Of a stretch of 64,000 nucleotides of DNA, positions 34,407 through 43,254 are shown piece by piece (the stretch's first letter is position 1; each line of letters starts with the position of its first letter). A model generated the notes under the pieces. That model saw nothing but the letters and a program-made list of their open reading frames with translations. It searched no databases and was not told the origin of the DNA. The stretch is from the NCBI RefSeq assembly GCF_035599575.1, contig NZ_CP141179.1, positions 3,757,001-3,821,000 of the forward strand, read 5' to 3'. Both the position numbers and the translations under genes were made by a program. This DNA is from Roseovarius sp. Pro17 (GTDB lineage: Bacteria > Pseudomonadota > Alphaproteobacteria > Rhodobacterales > Rhodobacteraceae).

Positions 34407-35309
34407 CTAGTCGGGCTGGGTAGGACGCTTGGCGCGCCCTGTCAGGGTGATCGCGATCGACAACACGATCAAGCCCAGAGCGACGATCTTTTGCCAACTC
34501 ACCGGCTCGCCCAGCAGAACAATGGCCGAAATCACTCCGACTGTCGGCGCGGTCAGGATGGAAATGGCAGCGACCGTCGCAGGCAGGCGACGCAGCAGAA
34601 CGCTCCACAGGAAATAACAGGTCGCCATCGGTCCCGCGACGTGAAAGGCGAATACCATCCACGTTGCCCGTCCCGGCCATATGGCCAAGGCATCCGGCTC
34701 CAGCCACAGCGCCAATGGCCAGGCCAGAATCAACGAGACCACGAAGAACCAAAATGTCAGCGCCAGCGGCGATAGCGACCATTTACGCCCTTGCACCAGC
34801 ACGTTGCCGATGGACCACGAGAGCGCGGCCATCAATATCAGGAACGGCCCCAGCGGTGCTGCGACCAGCGCCGCCAGATCAACCGACGCCAATACGCACA
34901 GCCCGGCCAGCCCGATCAGCACTGCCGCGATCCGCCGCTTGGTCAACCGCTCGCCTAAGAAAATTGACGCCAGCACAGCTGTGATGGCTGGCATCGTATA
35001 GGCGATGATCGCGGCCCGTGATGCTTCTGTCAGCAATTGGCCAAGCGCGGTCGTGACGTTGAAGCCAAAGATCACGAACAGACCCGCCGCAATGATCGGC
35101 AGCGCCTCCCTCGGTGCGGGACGCAGCCGGTGACCCAAACCGCGCACGATGCAGAACAGCACCACCGCCCCGCCGGTGAATCCCGCCGCCCGCAGCGTAA
35201 AGGGCGGCACCTCGCGCAGCATGAATTTAACCGCAGGCCAGTTCAGCCCCCAAAGGACACCCACCAGCGCAACCATGACCAGCGTGAAAGGCGTCAGTCG
35301 CTGCTCCAA
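34407..35309 (-). CDS. DMT-superfamily (EamA) transporter
   Basis: A protein of about 300 residues with ten hydrophobic helices in two EamA repeats (LVGVLWGLNWPAVKFMLRE; later LILMAALSWSIGNVLVQGRK and a final AAISILTAPTVGVISAIVLL), ending in a short basic tail. Family members export metabolites or amino acids; the substrate is unknown. The TTG at 35309 is chosen because CGGGAG stands seven bases upstream and the length then fits the family. In-frame ATGs at 35345 and 35396 would add unsupported residues. It is probably co-transcribed with the M81 gene. Confidence 0.8.
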   Translation of the reverse strand: MEQRLTPFTLVMVALVGVLWGLNWPAVKFMLREVPPFTLRAAGFTGGAVVLFCIVRGLGHRLRPAPREALPIIAAGLFVIFGFNVTTALGQLLTEASRAAIIAYTMPAITAVLASIFLGERLTKRRIAAVLIGLAGLCVLASVDLAALVAAPLGPFLILMAALSWSIGNVLVQGRKWSLSPLALTFWFFVVSLILAWPLALWLEPDALAIWPGRATWMVFAFHVAGPMATCYFLWSVLLRRLPATVAAISILTAPTVGVISAIVLLGEPVSWQKIVALGLIVLSIAITLTGRAKRPTQPD

Positions 35310-35491
35310 GGTGTTGCTCCCGCTTGAGGCGCGCCGTCCCAGCATGGAAAGGGCGCGACAGCCGGGACCGTCACACAAGTTGCGCCGGGTTTCCATGGCG
35401 AATCAGCCCAGCGAATTAGCCCAGTGACTTTTTAGTGCAGCCGCGTGTAAACCAGCGGCGGACCCTCCCCCGAGGCGGCAAAGCAAGGACC

Positions 35492-36508
35492 ATGCAGATG
35501 CGCACGATTTTCGTCACCGGCACTGCCGGCTTCATCGGCTATCACCTCGCCCGGCACCTTCTGGCCGAAGGCTTCCGCGTGGTCGGTTTCGACGGCATGA
35601 CCGATTACTACGATGTTGCGCTGAAACGTCGCCGCCATCAGATGCTGCTGCAAACCCCCGGCTTTACCGCTCATGAGGGTCTGCTTGAGGATATGGACCT
35701 GCTGTCCCGGTGCATTCAGAACGCTGCGCCTGACGTCATCGTCCACCTCGCCGGACAGGCGGGCGTGCGCTACAGCCTTGAAAATCCGCGTAGCTATATT
35801 TCCGCCAATATTGAGGGCACGTTCAACCTGATGGAATGCGCCCGCGAACTAGCGCCCGCGCATCTGCTGATGGCCTCAACCTCATCCGTCTATGGCGCGA
35901 ACACCAACATGCCATTCAATGAACTGCAAAAGGCCGACATGCCGCTCACACTCTATGCCGCGACCAAGCGCGCGAACGAGCATATGGCACATTCCTACGC
36001 CCACCTGTGGAAAATCCCGACAACGATGTTCCGCTTTTTCACCGTCTACGGACCGTGGGGCCGCCCCGATCTGGCGCTCTATAAATTCGTGCGCGCCGCG
36101 CTGGATGGCGAGGCAATCGACGTATATAATCATGGCCGCATGGCCCGCGATTTCACCTATGTCGATGATCTGGTCCACGGCATTAGACTGCTGATCGACA
36201 CGCCCCCCGTCCAGCCCGACAACCCCGATGATATCGCCCCGAACGACAGCCTTAGCGCAGCCGCGCCGTTCCGCGTGGTCAATATCGGCAATGGCGAGCG
36301 GGTCGAACTGATGGATTTCATCGCCGCGATCGAGGCCAAGCTGGGCTTTGAGATGAAGAAGAACATGATGGAGATGCAAAAGGGCGACGTGCCCGGCACT
36401 TGGGCCGATTCGTCCCTGCTTGAGGATTTGACAGGCTATCGGCCAAATACACCGGTCGCCGAAGGGATCGGGAAATTTATCGACTGGTATCGCGACTACC
36501 GCCAATAG
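35492..36508 (+). CDS. NAD-dependent UDP-glucuronate 4-epimerase
   Basis: A 338-residue extended short-chain dehydrogenase. The NAD site FVTGTAGFIGYHLARHLL is at the N-terminus; DVIVHLAGQAGVRYSLENP, the Ser of MASTSSVYGANTNMPF and the YxxxK of YAATKRANEHMAH form the active site. FRFFTVYGPWGRPDLALYKF is typical of UDP-glucuronate/galacturonate epimerases of capsule or LPS synthesis. AAGGA precedes the ATG by five bases. With the UDP-glucose dehydrogenase at 50 kb it would complete a route from UDP-glucose to UDP-galacturonate. It converges on the manC-like gene with a 6-bp gap. Confidence 0.88.
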   Translation: MQMRTIFVTGTAGFIGYHLARHLLAEGFRVVGFDGMTDYYDVALKRRRHQMLLQTPGFTAHEGLLEDMDLLSRCIQNAAPDVIVHLAGQAGVRYSLENPRSYISANIEGTFNLMECARELAPAHLLMASTSSVYGANTNMPFNELQKADMPLTLYAATKRANEHMAHSYAHLWKIPTTMFRFFTVYGPWGRPDLALYKFVRAALDGEAIDVYNHGRMARDFTYVDDLVHGIRLLIDTPPVQPDNPDDIAPNDSLSAAAPFRVVNIGNGERVELMDFIAAIEAKLGFEMKKNMMEMQKGDVPGTWADSSLLEDLTGYRPNTPVAEGIGKFIDWYRDYRQ

Positions 36509-36514
36509 GTGTCG

Positions 36515-37963
36515 CTAGCCTTTGGCGCCCTGGCCACGCGCATAGACATCCTCATAGCGGATGATGTCGTCCTCGCCCAGATAACTACCAGTCTGCACCT
36601 CGATCAGCACCATTGGCAGCTTGCCGGGGTTCTCCATTCGGTGCACCGCGCCCAGCGGGATATAGACCGACTGGTTCTCGCTGATCAGGCTCACCTTGTC
36701 GTCAATCGTAACCTTCGCAGTGCCCTCGACGACGATCCAATGCTCAGAACGGTGGTGGTGGCTTTGCAGACTCAGAGCCGCGCCGGGATGCACATGGATG
36801 CGCTTGACCTGAAAGCGCGCACCGATTGCGAGGCTCTCGAACCAGCCCCAGGGGCGATAGTCACGCGGTAACGTCTCGGCCTGCACAGCACCCTTGGCTT
36901 TCAGCGCGGCAACGGCCCTTTTCACTTCCTGCGCCCGGTCCTTGTGTGCCACCAGCACCGCGTCGGGCATCGCAACAACGATCACGTCGCTCAGCCCGAT
37001 CCCAACCAGCTCCTGATTGCTATCCTCGGCGCGCAGCAGCGTGTCATGGCAGTCCAGCGCCGTCGCAGGCCCCCAAGTGACGACGCCATCGTCGTCCGGC
37101 CCACTCTTGCGCCAGACAGCGTCCCAGCCGCCCAGATCGGACCAGTCGCCGCCAAAGGGCACAACCGTCAGATTGTCCGCCTTCTCCATCACGGCATAGT
37201 CGATCGAAATATCGTCCAGCGTCGCCCAAGGCGCGGCCGCGAGGCGGATAAAGTTTAGATCGTTCTCGGCCCCCTCGACAGCGGCGCGTACACTTTTCAA
37301 CATGTCAGGCGCATGTGCGGCAAAGGCGTCGATGATCGCACGCACGGACAGCAGGAAAATGCCTGCATTCCACAAATGCGCGCCCCCATCCAGCAACGCC
37401 TGCGCCTTGGCCGCGTCAGGCTTCTCGACAAAGCCCTTCAGCGGTTGTGGCACAGGCGCAAAATCAGCCTCAGGCGCTTCGGACATCGCCAGCCAGCCAT
37501 AGCCTGTCTCGGCGCGGTCGGGTCGGATACCAAATGTCACCAACTGGCCATCCTTTGCAGCAGGCACCGCTGCGCGCACCGCAGCGCGAAACGCCGCCGC
37601 GTCGGGGATCACATGATCGGACGGCGCCACCAGCATCACCGCTTCGGGGTTTTCCGCCTCCAATATCAGCGCCCCGGCCAGCACCGCAGGCGCGGTATTA
37701 CGTCCTTCTGGCTCGATCAGCGTCGCTGCGGGCGAGATTTCTATCGCTGCCAGCTGCTCGGTCACGATAAAGCGGAAATCGCTGCCGGTGATGATCGTCG
37801 GCGGCGCAAACCCCTCGCCTGAAAGGCGCCGCGCTGACGCCTGAAACAGGCTCTCATCGCCGGTCAGCTTGGCGAATTGCTTGGGATAGCTCTTGCGCGA
37901 CAGGGGCCACAGCCGCGTCCCGGAACCGCCGCACAGCAACAGCGGATGTATGATATCGGTCAT
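36515..37963 (-). CDS. manC: Mannose-1-phosphate guanylyltransferase/mannose-6-phosphate isomerase
   Basis: A 482-residue bifunctional enzyme. The N-terminal nucleotidyltransferase has the pyrophosphorylase signature LLCGGSGTRLWPLSRKSYPK, then AVMLVAPSDHVIPD, FVEKPDAAKAQ and WNAGIFLLSVRA. The C-terminal cupin isomerase domain has RPWGWFESLAIG, QVKRIHVHPGAALSLQSHHH and EHWIVVEGTAKVTID with metal-binding histidines. It makes GDP-mannose from mannose-1-phosphate and interconverts fructose-6-P and mannose-6-P, feeding exopolysaccharide or LPS synthesis. The start is directly divergent from the SelD fusion gene (90 bp). Confidence 0.93.
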   Translation of the reverse strand: MTDIIHPLLLCGGSGTRLWPLSRKSYPKQFAKLTGDESLFQASARRLSGEGFAPPTIITGSDFRFIVTEQLAAIEISPAATLIEPEGRNTAPAVLAGALILEAENPEAVMLVAPSDHVIPDAAAFRAAVRAAVPAAKDGQLVTFGIRPDRAETGYGWLAMSEAPEADFAPVPQPLKGFVEKPDAAKAQALLDGGAHLWNAGIFLLSVRAIIDAFAAHAPDMLKSVRAAVEGAENDLNFIRLAAAPWATLDDISIDYAVMEKADNLTVVPFGGDWSDLGGWDAVWRKSGPDDDGVVTWGPATALDCHDTLLRAEDSNQELVGIGLSDVIVVAMPDAVLVAHKDRAQEVKRAVAALKAKGAVQAETLPRDYRPWGWFESLAIGARFQVKRIHVHPGAALSLQSHHHRSEHWIVVEGTAKVTIDDKVSLISENQSVYIPLGAVHRMENPGKLPMVLIEVQTGSYLGEDDIIRYEDVYARGQGAKG

Positions 37964-38053
37964 AAAAAATGTCCTCGGACTGAATGCGCAGGCTTAGGCT
38001 TAAGTCTCTACATCTTGTTTCACAATGCAACACTGCTTTATGCCTGCGTTGAC

Positions 38054-40261
38054 ATGAACAGTAATTTTCCCCTCACTCGTGACCTTGTGCTGATCGGCGG
38101 CGGCCACGCCCATGCGCTGGTGCTGCGCAAATGGGGTATGAACCCCTTGCCTGGCGCGCGCCTGACGCTGATCGACCCGAACCCCAAGGCGCCCTATACC
38201 GGCATGCTGCCCGGCCATATCGCCGGGCATTATCCGCGCGCTACGCTCGATATCGATCTCGGCCGCCTCGCGCGTTTCGCCGAGGCACGTCTGATTGTCG
38301 GCAGCGCGGTCGGGGTTGACCGCGCCGCTCGCCGTGTGCAGGTCGAGGGACGGCCAGACATCGCGTATGATGTGCTGTCCATTGATGTCGGCATTACGTC
38401 CGCACCCGCCAAAATCCCAGGATTCGACAGCCACGGCATCGCCGCCAAGCCGCTGGGCCCTTTCGCGGACCGCTGGCAGAATTTCGTCGAGGCCGTGCAA
38501 GCCGGCTCCGCATCGCCCGATTGCGTCATTCTGGGTGGCGGAGTGGCCGGGGTCGAACTGGCGCTCGCCATGCAATACCGTTTGTCCCATGTCACTGCAG
38601 CACCCCGCGTGCATGTTATCGACACCAAACGCGCCCTCACCGGCGTCGCGCCCGCAACCGCCCGCATCCTGCGCGCGCGGATGAGAAAAGCCGGGATCAG
38701 TCTCAGCGAAGACGCAGAAATCATTAAAGTAGCCTTTGATAGTGTCGAAATCGCGAATGGCATCGCCATTCCCTCTAGTCTCACCGTCGCAGCCGCCGGC
38801 GCGCGCCCATGGCCGTGGCTCGCGGACACGGGGCTGGACCTGACGGAAGGTTTTATCACCGTCGGTCCCGACCTGCGCAGCAGGAACGATCCGGCCATAT
38901 TTGCTGCAGGTGATTGCGCCCATTTCGCACATGCCCCGCGCCCCAAGGCTGGCGTCTACGCCGTTCGCGCCGCTCCGATCCTGCACGACAATCTGCGCGC
39001 TGCTCTCACAGATCAGACCCAAACCCGCCGATTCAAGCCGCAAAAGCGCTATCTTAAGCTGGTCTCACTGGGTGTCAGAGCTGCCGTTGCGGATCGCGGC
39101 GCGCTAGGCCTTTCCCTGCCGGGCCTCTGGCACTGGAAGGACCGGATTGACCAGCGCTTCATGCAGAAGTTTCACGACTTCCCCACAATGCCCACCCCGC
39201 CGCTCCCGCGCGAAATGGCGACAGGCGTGGCGCAGGAACTGGCCCACCATCCCATGATCTGCGGCGGCTGCGGTGCCAAGGTCGGTCCCGGCGCGCTACA
39301 CGCCGCACTTGATAACGCGCGCGCGGCTCATTCCAAGGGCCAGCGCGCCGATGTCCTCATCCGCCCCGGCGACGACGCAGGCGCGTTATCCATTGGCGGG
39401 CAGGTGCAGGTCATCAGCACCGATCATCTGCGCGCCTTCACCGCTGATCCGTGGCTCATGGCGCGCATTACGGCCCTTCACGCGCTGGGCGATATCTGGG
39501 CCATGGGTGCCGCGCCCCAGGCTGTGCTGATCAATATTGTCCTGCCCCGGATGAGCGACCCTCTACAGGCCCGAACACTGGCCGAAATCATGTCGGGCAC
39601 CCAAGACGTCATGACCGACGCAGGCGCCGAAATCATCGGCGGCCACACCACCCAAGGGGCCGAGCTGACCATTGGGTGCACAGTGACCGGCCTTATGGAG
39701 CCGGGCCGCGTGCCCATTGGCATCGGTGGCGCGCGGCCCGGCGATCGCCTGATAATGACCGGCGCACTTGGCACCGGCGTGATCCTCGCCGCTGATATGG
39801 CTGGAAAGGCGGACGGCGACGTGGTGCGCGGCGCGCTGGATCATATGGCCACAAACCCCAAACGAGCTGCACAGAGCCTGATATCTGCCCATGCGATGAC
39901 TGACGTGACTGGCTTTGGCCTGGCCGGGCACCTCCTTGCTATCTGCCGGGCCAGCGGCTGTGGGGCGACGCTAGACATGTCGGCCCTACCGCTGCTGGAG
40001 GGCGCGCAATTGCTGCTGGAAGCGGGACACAGCTCATCTTTGCATAGCGCCAATAAGGCCTATTCAGGACCTCATATACACGGCCTCGGCAATGACGCGC
40101 AGAGCGAGATTCTTTTCGACCCCCAGACAGCCGGCGGCTTTCTCGCCGCTCTCGCGCCCAAAGATGCAGAAAGCGCCCTCGCGCATCTGTCCGAAATCGG
40201 CATCCCCGCTACCGAGATTGGCACGATAGACGATGCTCCGTCGCGTATTACCCTTCGTTAG
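38054..40261 (+). CDS. selD: Flavoprotein (NDH-2-like) fused to selenide, water dikinase SelD
   Basis: A 735-residue fusion. Residues 1-385 are a pyridine-nucleotide-disulfide oxidoreductase (LVLIGGGHAHALVL as FAD site, PYTGMLPGHIAGHY, VILGGGVAGVELALAMQYRL as second Rossmann fold, FAAGDCAHF near the end). Residues 400-735 are SelD, making selenophosphate from selenide and ATP: CGGCGAKVGPG with catalytic Cys406 and Lys409, RPGDDAGAL, ISTDHLRAFTADPWLMARI, DVTGFGLAGHL, FDPQTAGGFLAAL. Cys, not Sec, is used. The fusion type is known in bacteria; the flavin domain may generate or channel selenide. The ATG has no clear ribosome site. It overlaps selU tail to tail by 14 bp. Confidence 0.94.
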   Translation: MNSNFPLTRDLVLIGGGHAHALVLRKWGMNPLPGARLTLIDPNPKAPYTGMLPGHIAGHYPRATLDIDLGRLARFAEARLIVGSAVGVDRAARRVQVEGRPDIAYDVLSIDVGITSAPAKIPGFDSHGIAAKPLGPFADRWQNFVEAVQAGSASPDCVILGGGVAGVELALAMQYRLSHVTAAPRVHVIDTKRALTGVAPATARILRARMRKAGISLSEDAEIIKVAFDSVEIANGIAIPSSLTVAAAGARPWPWLADTGLDLTEGFITVGPDLRSRNDPAIFAAGDCAHFAHAPRPKAGVYAVRAAPILHDNLRAALTDQTQTRRFKPQKRYLKLVSLGVRAAVADRGALGLSLPGLWHWKDRIDQRFMQKFHDFPTMPTPPLPREMATGVAQELAHHPMICGGCGAKVGPGALHAALDNARAAHSKGQRADVLIRPGDDAGALSIGGQVQVISTDHLRAFTADPWLMARITALHALGDIWAMGAAPQAVLINIVLPRMSDPLQARTLAEIMSGTQDVMTDAGAEIIGGHTTQGAELTIGCTVTGLMEPGRVPIGIGGARPGDRLIMTGALGTGVILAADMAGKADGDVVRGALDHMATNPKRAAQSLISAHAMTDVTGFGLAGHLLAICRASGCGATLDMSALPLLEGAQLLLEAGHSSSLHSANKAYSGPHIHGLGNDAQSEILFDPQTAGGFLAALAPKDAESALAHLSEIGIPATEIGTIDDAPSRITLR

Positions 40262-41318
40262 TGCCTGCCGATGCGTCTATTGCCTCGATCAGATCTGGCA
40301 GTGCAGCGCGCAGCGTGGCATCGTCCAGCGCAGGCAATGGGACTGTCTTGGGCGTTGCCATATCCTGACGATCCCGGGCGCGCTGGTAACCTGGGTCATA
40401 ATGAAGGCGGATCAATTCCTCGGCCAAGGCTGCAAAATCGCCTGTCCCGACCATCTCTTGCCAGTGATTGACAATCTCATGCCCGCGCAGCGGCCTGAGC
40501 AGATCGAGACTGGTGCGCAGATCATCAGGCTTGTCGGTCATGTCGCCGTAAGCATGGGCCAGATATTCCGCTCGCGCTTCGACGGAGGCCGTAACCCTCA
40601 CGACCGGCGCCATTTTCATCACTGCCCATAGACTGGGCGGCACGATGCGCGTGCCCACCTTATGCGACTCGGCTTCGATCACCACCGGGCGGGCGGGATC
40701 CAGCGCCGCAATACACTGCGCCAGCCGTCCCTCGAATAGCTTCTGAGGGGGCTGACCACCCGGCCGCGCCCCAAGGGCCGAGCCGCGATGATTGGCCAAC
40801 CCTTCAAGGTCGATCACCTGCACGCCCGTGTCGCTCAGCAGTTCTAGCAGGCGTGTCTTGGCCGTGCCGGTATTGCCGTCCAGCAGCACGGGGCGCAGCG
40901 CCAAAGGTTGTTCGTACAGCATCTGCACCACCAGTCGCCGATAGGCGCGATACCCTCCGTCCAGCAGACTGACGCGCCATCCGATCTGATCCAGAATTGA
41001 GGCAAATGATCCCGATCGCTGACCGCCCCGCCAGCAATAGATCATAGGTCGCCAGCTGCCGTCGTGCTCAGCCAGTGGCCCCTCGAGATGCGCCGCGACA
41101 TTGCGCGCGACCAATGCCGCGCCGATGCGCCGCGCCTTGAATCGGTCATCCTGCACATAGATCGTGCCGACGCGCGCACGCTCATCGTCGTCTAGGCTGG
41201 GCAGGTTGACCGCACCCGGCAGATGATCCTCGGCGAACTCGGCGGGCGAGCGTGCGTCGATCAGCATGTCGATGGGCAGTTCCGCCAGTTGGGCGATATC
41301 TGTGAGGGTCAGTTTCAT
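40248..41318 (-). CDS. selU: tRNA 2-selenouridine synthase
   Basis: A 356-residue MnmH/SelU/YbbB enzyme that converts 2-thiouridine at wobble position 34 of certain tRNAs to 2-selenouridine using selenophosphate. The N-terminal rhodanese domain shows IDARSPAEFAEDHLPGAVN and the catalytic Cys95 in YCWRGGQRSGS; the P-loop domain shows VLLDGNTGTAKTRLLELL (about 145-160) and EAESHKVGTRIVPPSLW. Its partner SelD lies on the opposite strand, converging with a 14-bp overlap. With no selA, selB or tRNA-Sec in the window, the selenophosphate made here is most simply explained by tRNA modification. Confidence 0.93.
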   Translation of the reverse strand: MKLTLTDIAQLAELPIDMLIDARSPAEFAEDHLPGAVNLPSLDDDERARVGTIYVQDDRFKARRIGAALVARNVAAHLEGPLAEHDGSWRPMIYCWRGGQRSGSFASILDQIGWRVSLLDGGYRAYRRLVVQMLYEQPLALRPVLLDGNTGTAKTRLLELLSDTGVQVIDLEGLANHRGSALGARPGGQPPQKLFEGRLAQCIAALDPARPVVIEAESHKVGTRIVPPSLWAVMKMAPVVRVTASVEARAEYLAHAYGDMTDKPDDLRTSLDLLRPLRGHEIVNHWQEMVGTGDFAALAEELIRLHYDPGYQRARDRQDMATPKTVPLPALDDATLRAALPDLIEAIDASAGTNEG

Positions 41319-41432
41319 GTCATCGCCCTACTGCGGATCGCCGCCGCTGGGAACGGCAAATTCGAGGCGACGTTTGTGCGATAGCGATAAGGAGACTGGC
41401 CGATTAGGTTAGAATCAGCTCTGATGGCCATA

Positions 41433-43226
41433 TCAGTCCCGAAATCTAAGCGCTCCGCGCAGCGCCCGTGCCGCCAGCGGTTCGAACAGGCCGGCCTGGC
41501 TTTTGAAACCCATACGCTGCATCGCCTCACCTTCGCTGGTAGCGGGCGGGGCCGTGACAGACGCAACGATCAACTGCGCCATCTGCACCTTATTCATTGC
41601 CGCCTCCTTCAAACGCAAGAGCGCGGGCAGCAACCTGCGCTCGACAGGGTCGAAATCGCTGCCCAGCGGAAAATCCGGTAGATCGTTGTCCCGCCATGGT
41701 GCCAGCCAACGCTTGACCTGTTCAGGCGTATTCTGGCGATGCGCGTCCGGCACGCGCCACGCGCTGTCCAGCTTGCCAGCCTTCTGCGCTTCTTGCGTGA
41801 CCTTGTCCTGAAACCGGCTGTCGGCGATGGCAATCATACGTTTGATCACCTCTTCATCGGTCTGCCCGCGCAGATCTGCGGTGCCGTATTCAGTGACCAC
41901 TATATCGCGCATGTGGCGCGGAATAGTGACGACTTGGGTCTGCCACACGATGTTTGATGTCACGCGCCCGCCACTGGTGCGCGTCGCAGGCAGCGTGGCA
42001 ATGGCTCGCGCGGCCTCCAGCGCAAAGGCTTGCTCGAAAAAGTCGAACTGACCGCCGACACCACTGACCACCTGCCCCATTTTGGCCGAATCCGACATGA
42101 GATCACCCAGAAGGCTGGCCTGCATCGCGCCGTTGACAAACCGGGCATTGACGCGCGCTGCCCGCTTGACGGCCTCGTCGCCGTACAGCGCGTTGGTATA
42201 GCTGACCGGCATCATCGCGATTTTGGCCCGCTGCGCAGACGGCATGGCGCGCAGGCGGGCATACATATCGCGCGCTTCGATAAAGAACCCGGCGTGTATC
42301 GTCGCGCCGTCCACCTCGCGGCGCAGTATTCCCGCCTCAAAAAGGGCAACGATCCCGCCAACCAGCATCTCAGTTACGGCGTACAGTCCGGCATCAAAAG
42401 AGCCGGTTTCCGCGCCCACCAGCGGGAACGGCGCCGCTTTCCAGAGGTCGTCCAGCGCGCGACGATCGCGCAACAGCAGCGCATTGGCGACGGCATCGCC
42501 AATCGCACCGATTCCGATCTGTAGCGTTCCACCATCAGGCACCAACCGCGCGACATGCAGCCCGATGGCATGCTGCGCGTTCGCGACCGGGCGCCGCACT
42601 GCAGAAAAGAGACTATAAGGCGCGATAGGCTCTAATATCATGCCAATTTCAGACATCTCCAGCGCCGCCGCACCGCCCATGAAGGGCAATTCATCACTGA
42701 TCTCGGCGACAGCGATAAACTCCATCTCCCCCTCCGCCCGTTTGGTGAACAGATCGGCGGAAATATCGGTGTTGCATGACATGCTCAGCCGCTCACCATC
42801 GGATGCGAAAAGCTGAGCGACGACATTGGGCCGCTGCGCTATCAGAACATCGCGCGCATGTGTATAGTTCGCGGCGATATAGTGACGCTGCGCGTAGTCG
42901 TTACCCAACCAATCACCAGCCTGAAAAAAGAACTCTGACACGCTGATATTATCGGGCATAGCTCCGTCGCGGATCAACTCGGCATAGCGCAGCGGTGGGT
43001 ATGCGCCAAACAGGCGATCCATAGCCGGCTCCAGGAATCGCCGCTCCATATCCGTCTTGGGACGCGGGCGGCTAAGCGTTAGCGCGGTAAAGATCGACAG
43101 ATGCAGCGTTGGATCGGTCTCGGCCGCGCGCACCAGCGCGTTGACGATGCTGACGGGCTTGCCGAGCCCCAAGGGCAGGGCGAGGCGCACAACACCATCC
43201 ATTTGCGCGAAAATGGCCTGCGCCAT
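41433..43226 (-). CDS. Acetyl-CoA hydrolase/transferase family protein
   Basis: A 597-residue protein of the acetyl-CoA hydrolase/CoA-transferase family. The N-terminal half shows DGVVRLALPLGLGKPVSIVN and the first CoA-transferase fold (VDVNFFGQ-type segment absent or divergent). The C-terminal domain has GGTLQIGIGAIGDAVANAL, LVGAETGSFDAGLYAVTEML, VVSGVGGQFDFFEQAFALEA and VVTEYGTADLRGQTDEEVIK. It may release or transfer acetyl-CoA produced by beta-oxidation. The start at 43226 lies 28 bp after fadJ with AGGA upstream, so it is the fourth gene of the fadE-fadI-fadJ operon. A longer reading overlaps fadJ and is rejected. Confidence 0.85.
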   Translation of the reverse strand: MAQAIFAQMDGVVRLALPLGLGKPVSIVNALVRAAETDPTLHLSIFTALTLSRPRPKTDMERRFLEPAMDRLFGAYPPLRYAELIRDGAMPDNISVSEFFFQAGDWLGNDYAQRHYIAANYTHARDVLIAQRPNVVAQLFASDGERLSMSCNTDISADLFTKRAEGEMEFIAVAEISDELPFMGGAAALEMSEIGMILEPIAPYSLFSAVRRPVANAQHAIGLHVARLVPDGGTLQIGIGAIGDAVANALLLRDRRALDDLWKAAPFPLVGAETGSFDAGLYAVTEMLVGGIVALFEAGILRREVDGATIHAGFFIEARDMYARLRAMPSAQRAKIAMMPVSYTNALYGDEAVKRAARVNARFVNGAMQASLLGDLMSDSAKMGQVVSGVGGQFDFFEQAFALEAARAIATLPATRTSGGRVTSNIVWQTQVVTIPRHMRDIVVTEYGTADLRGQTDEEVIKRMIAIADSRFQDKVTQEAQKAGKLDSAWRVPDAHRQNTPEQVKRWLAPWRDNDLPDFPLGSDFDPVERRLLPALLRLKEAAMNKVQMAQLIVASVTAPPATSEGEAMQRMGFKSQAGLFEPLAARALRGALRFRD

Positions 43227-43254
43227 TTCACTGTCGTCCTGAAAAACCTCTGGC

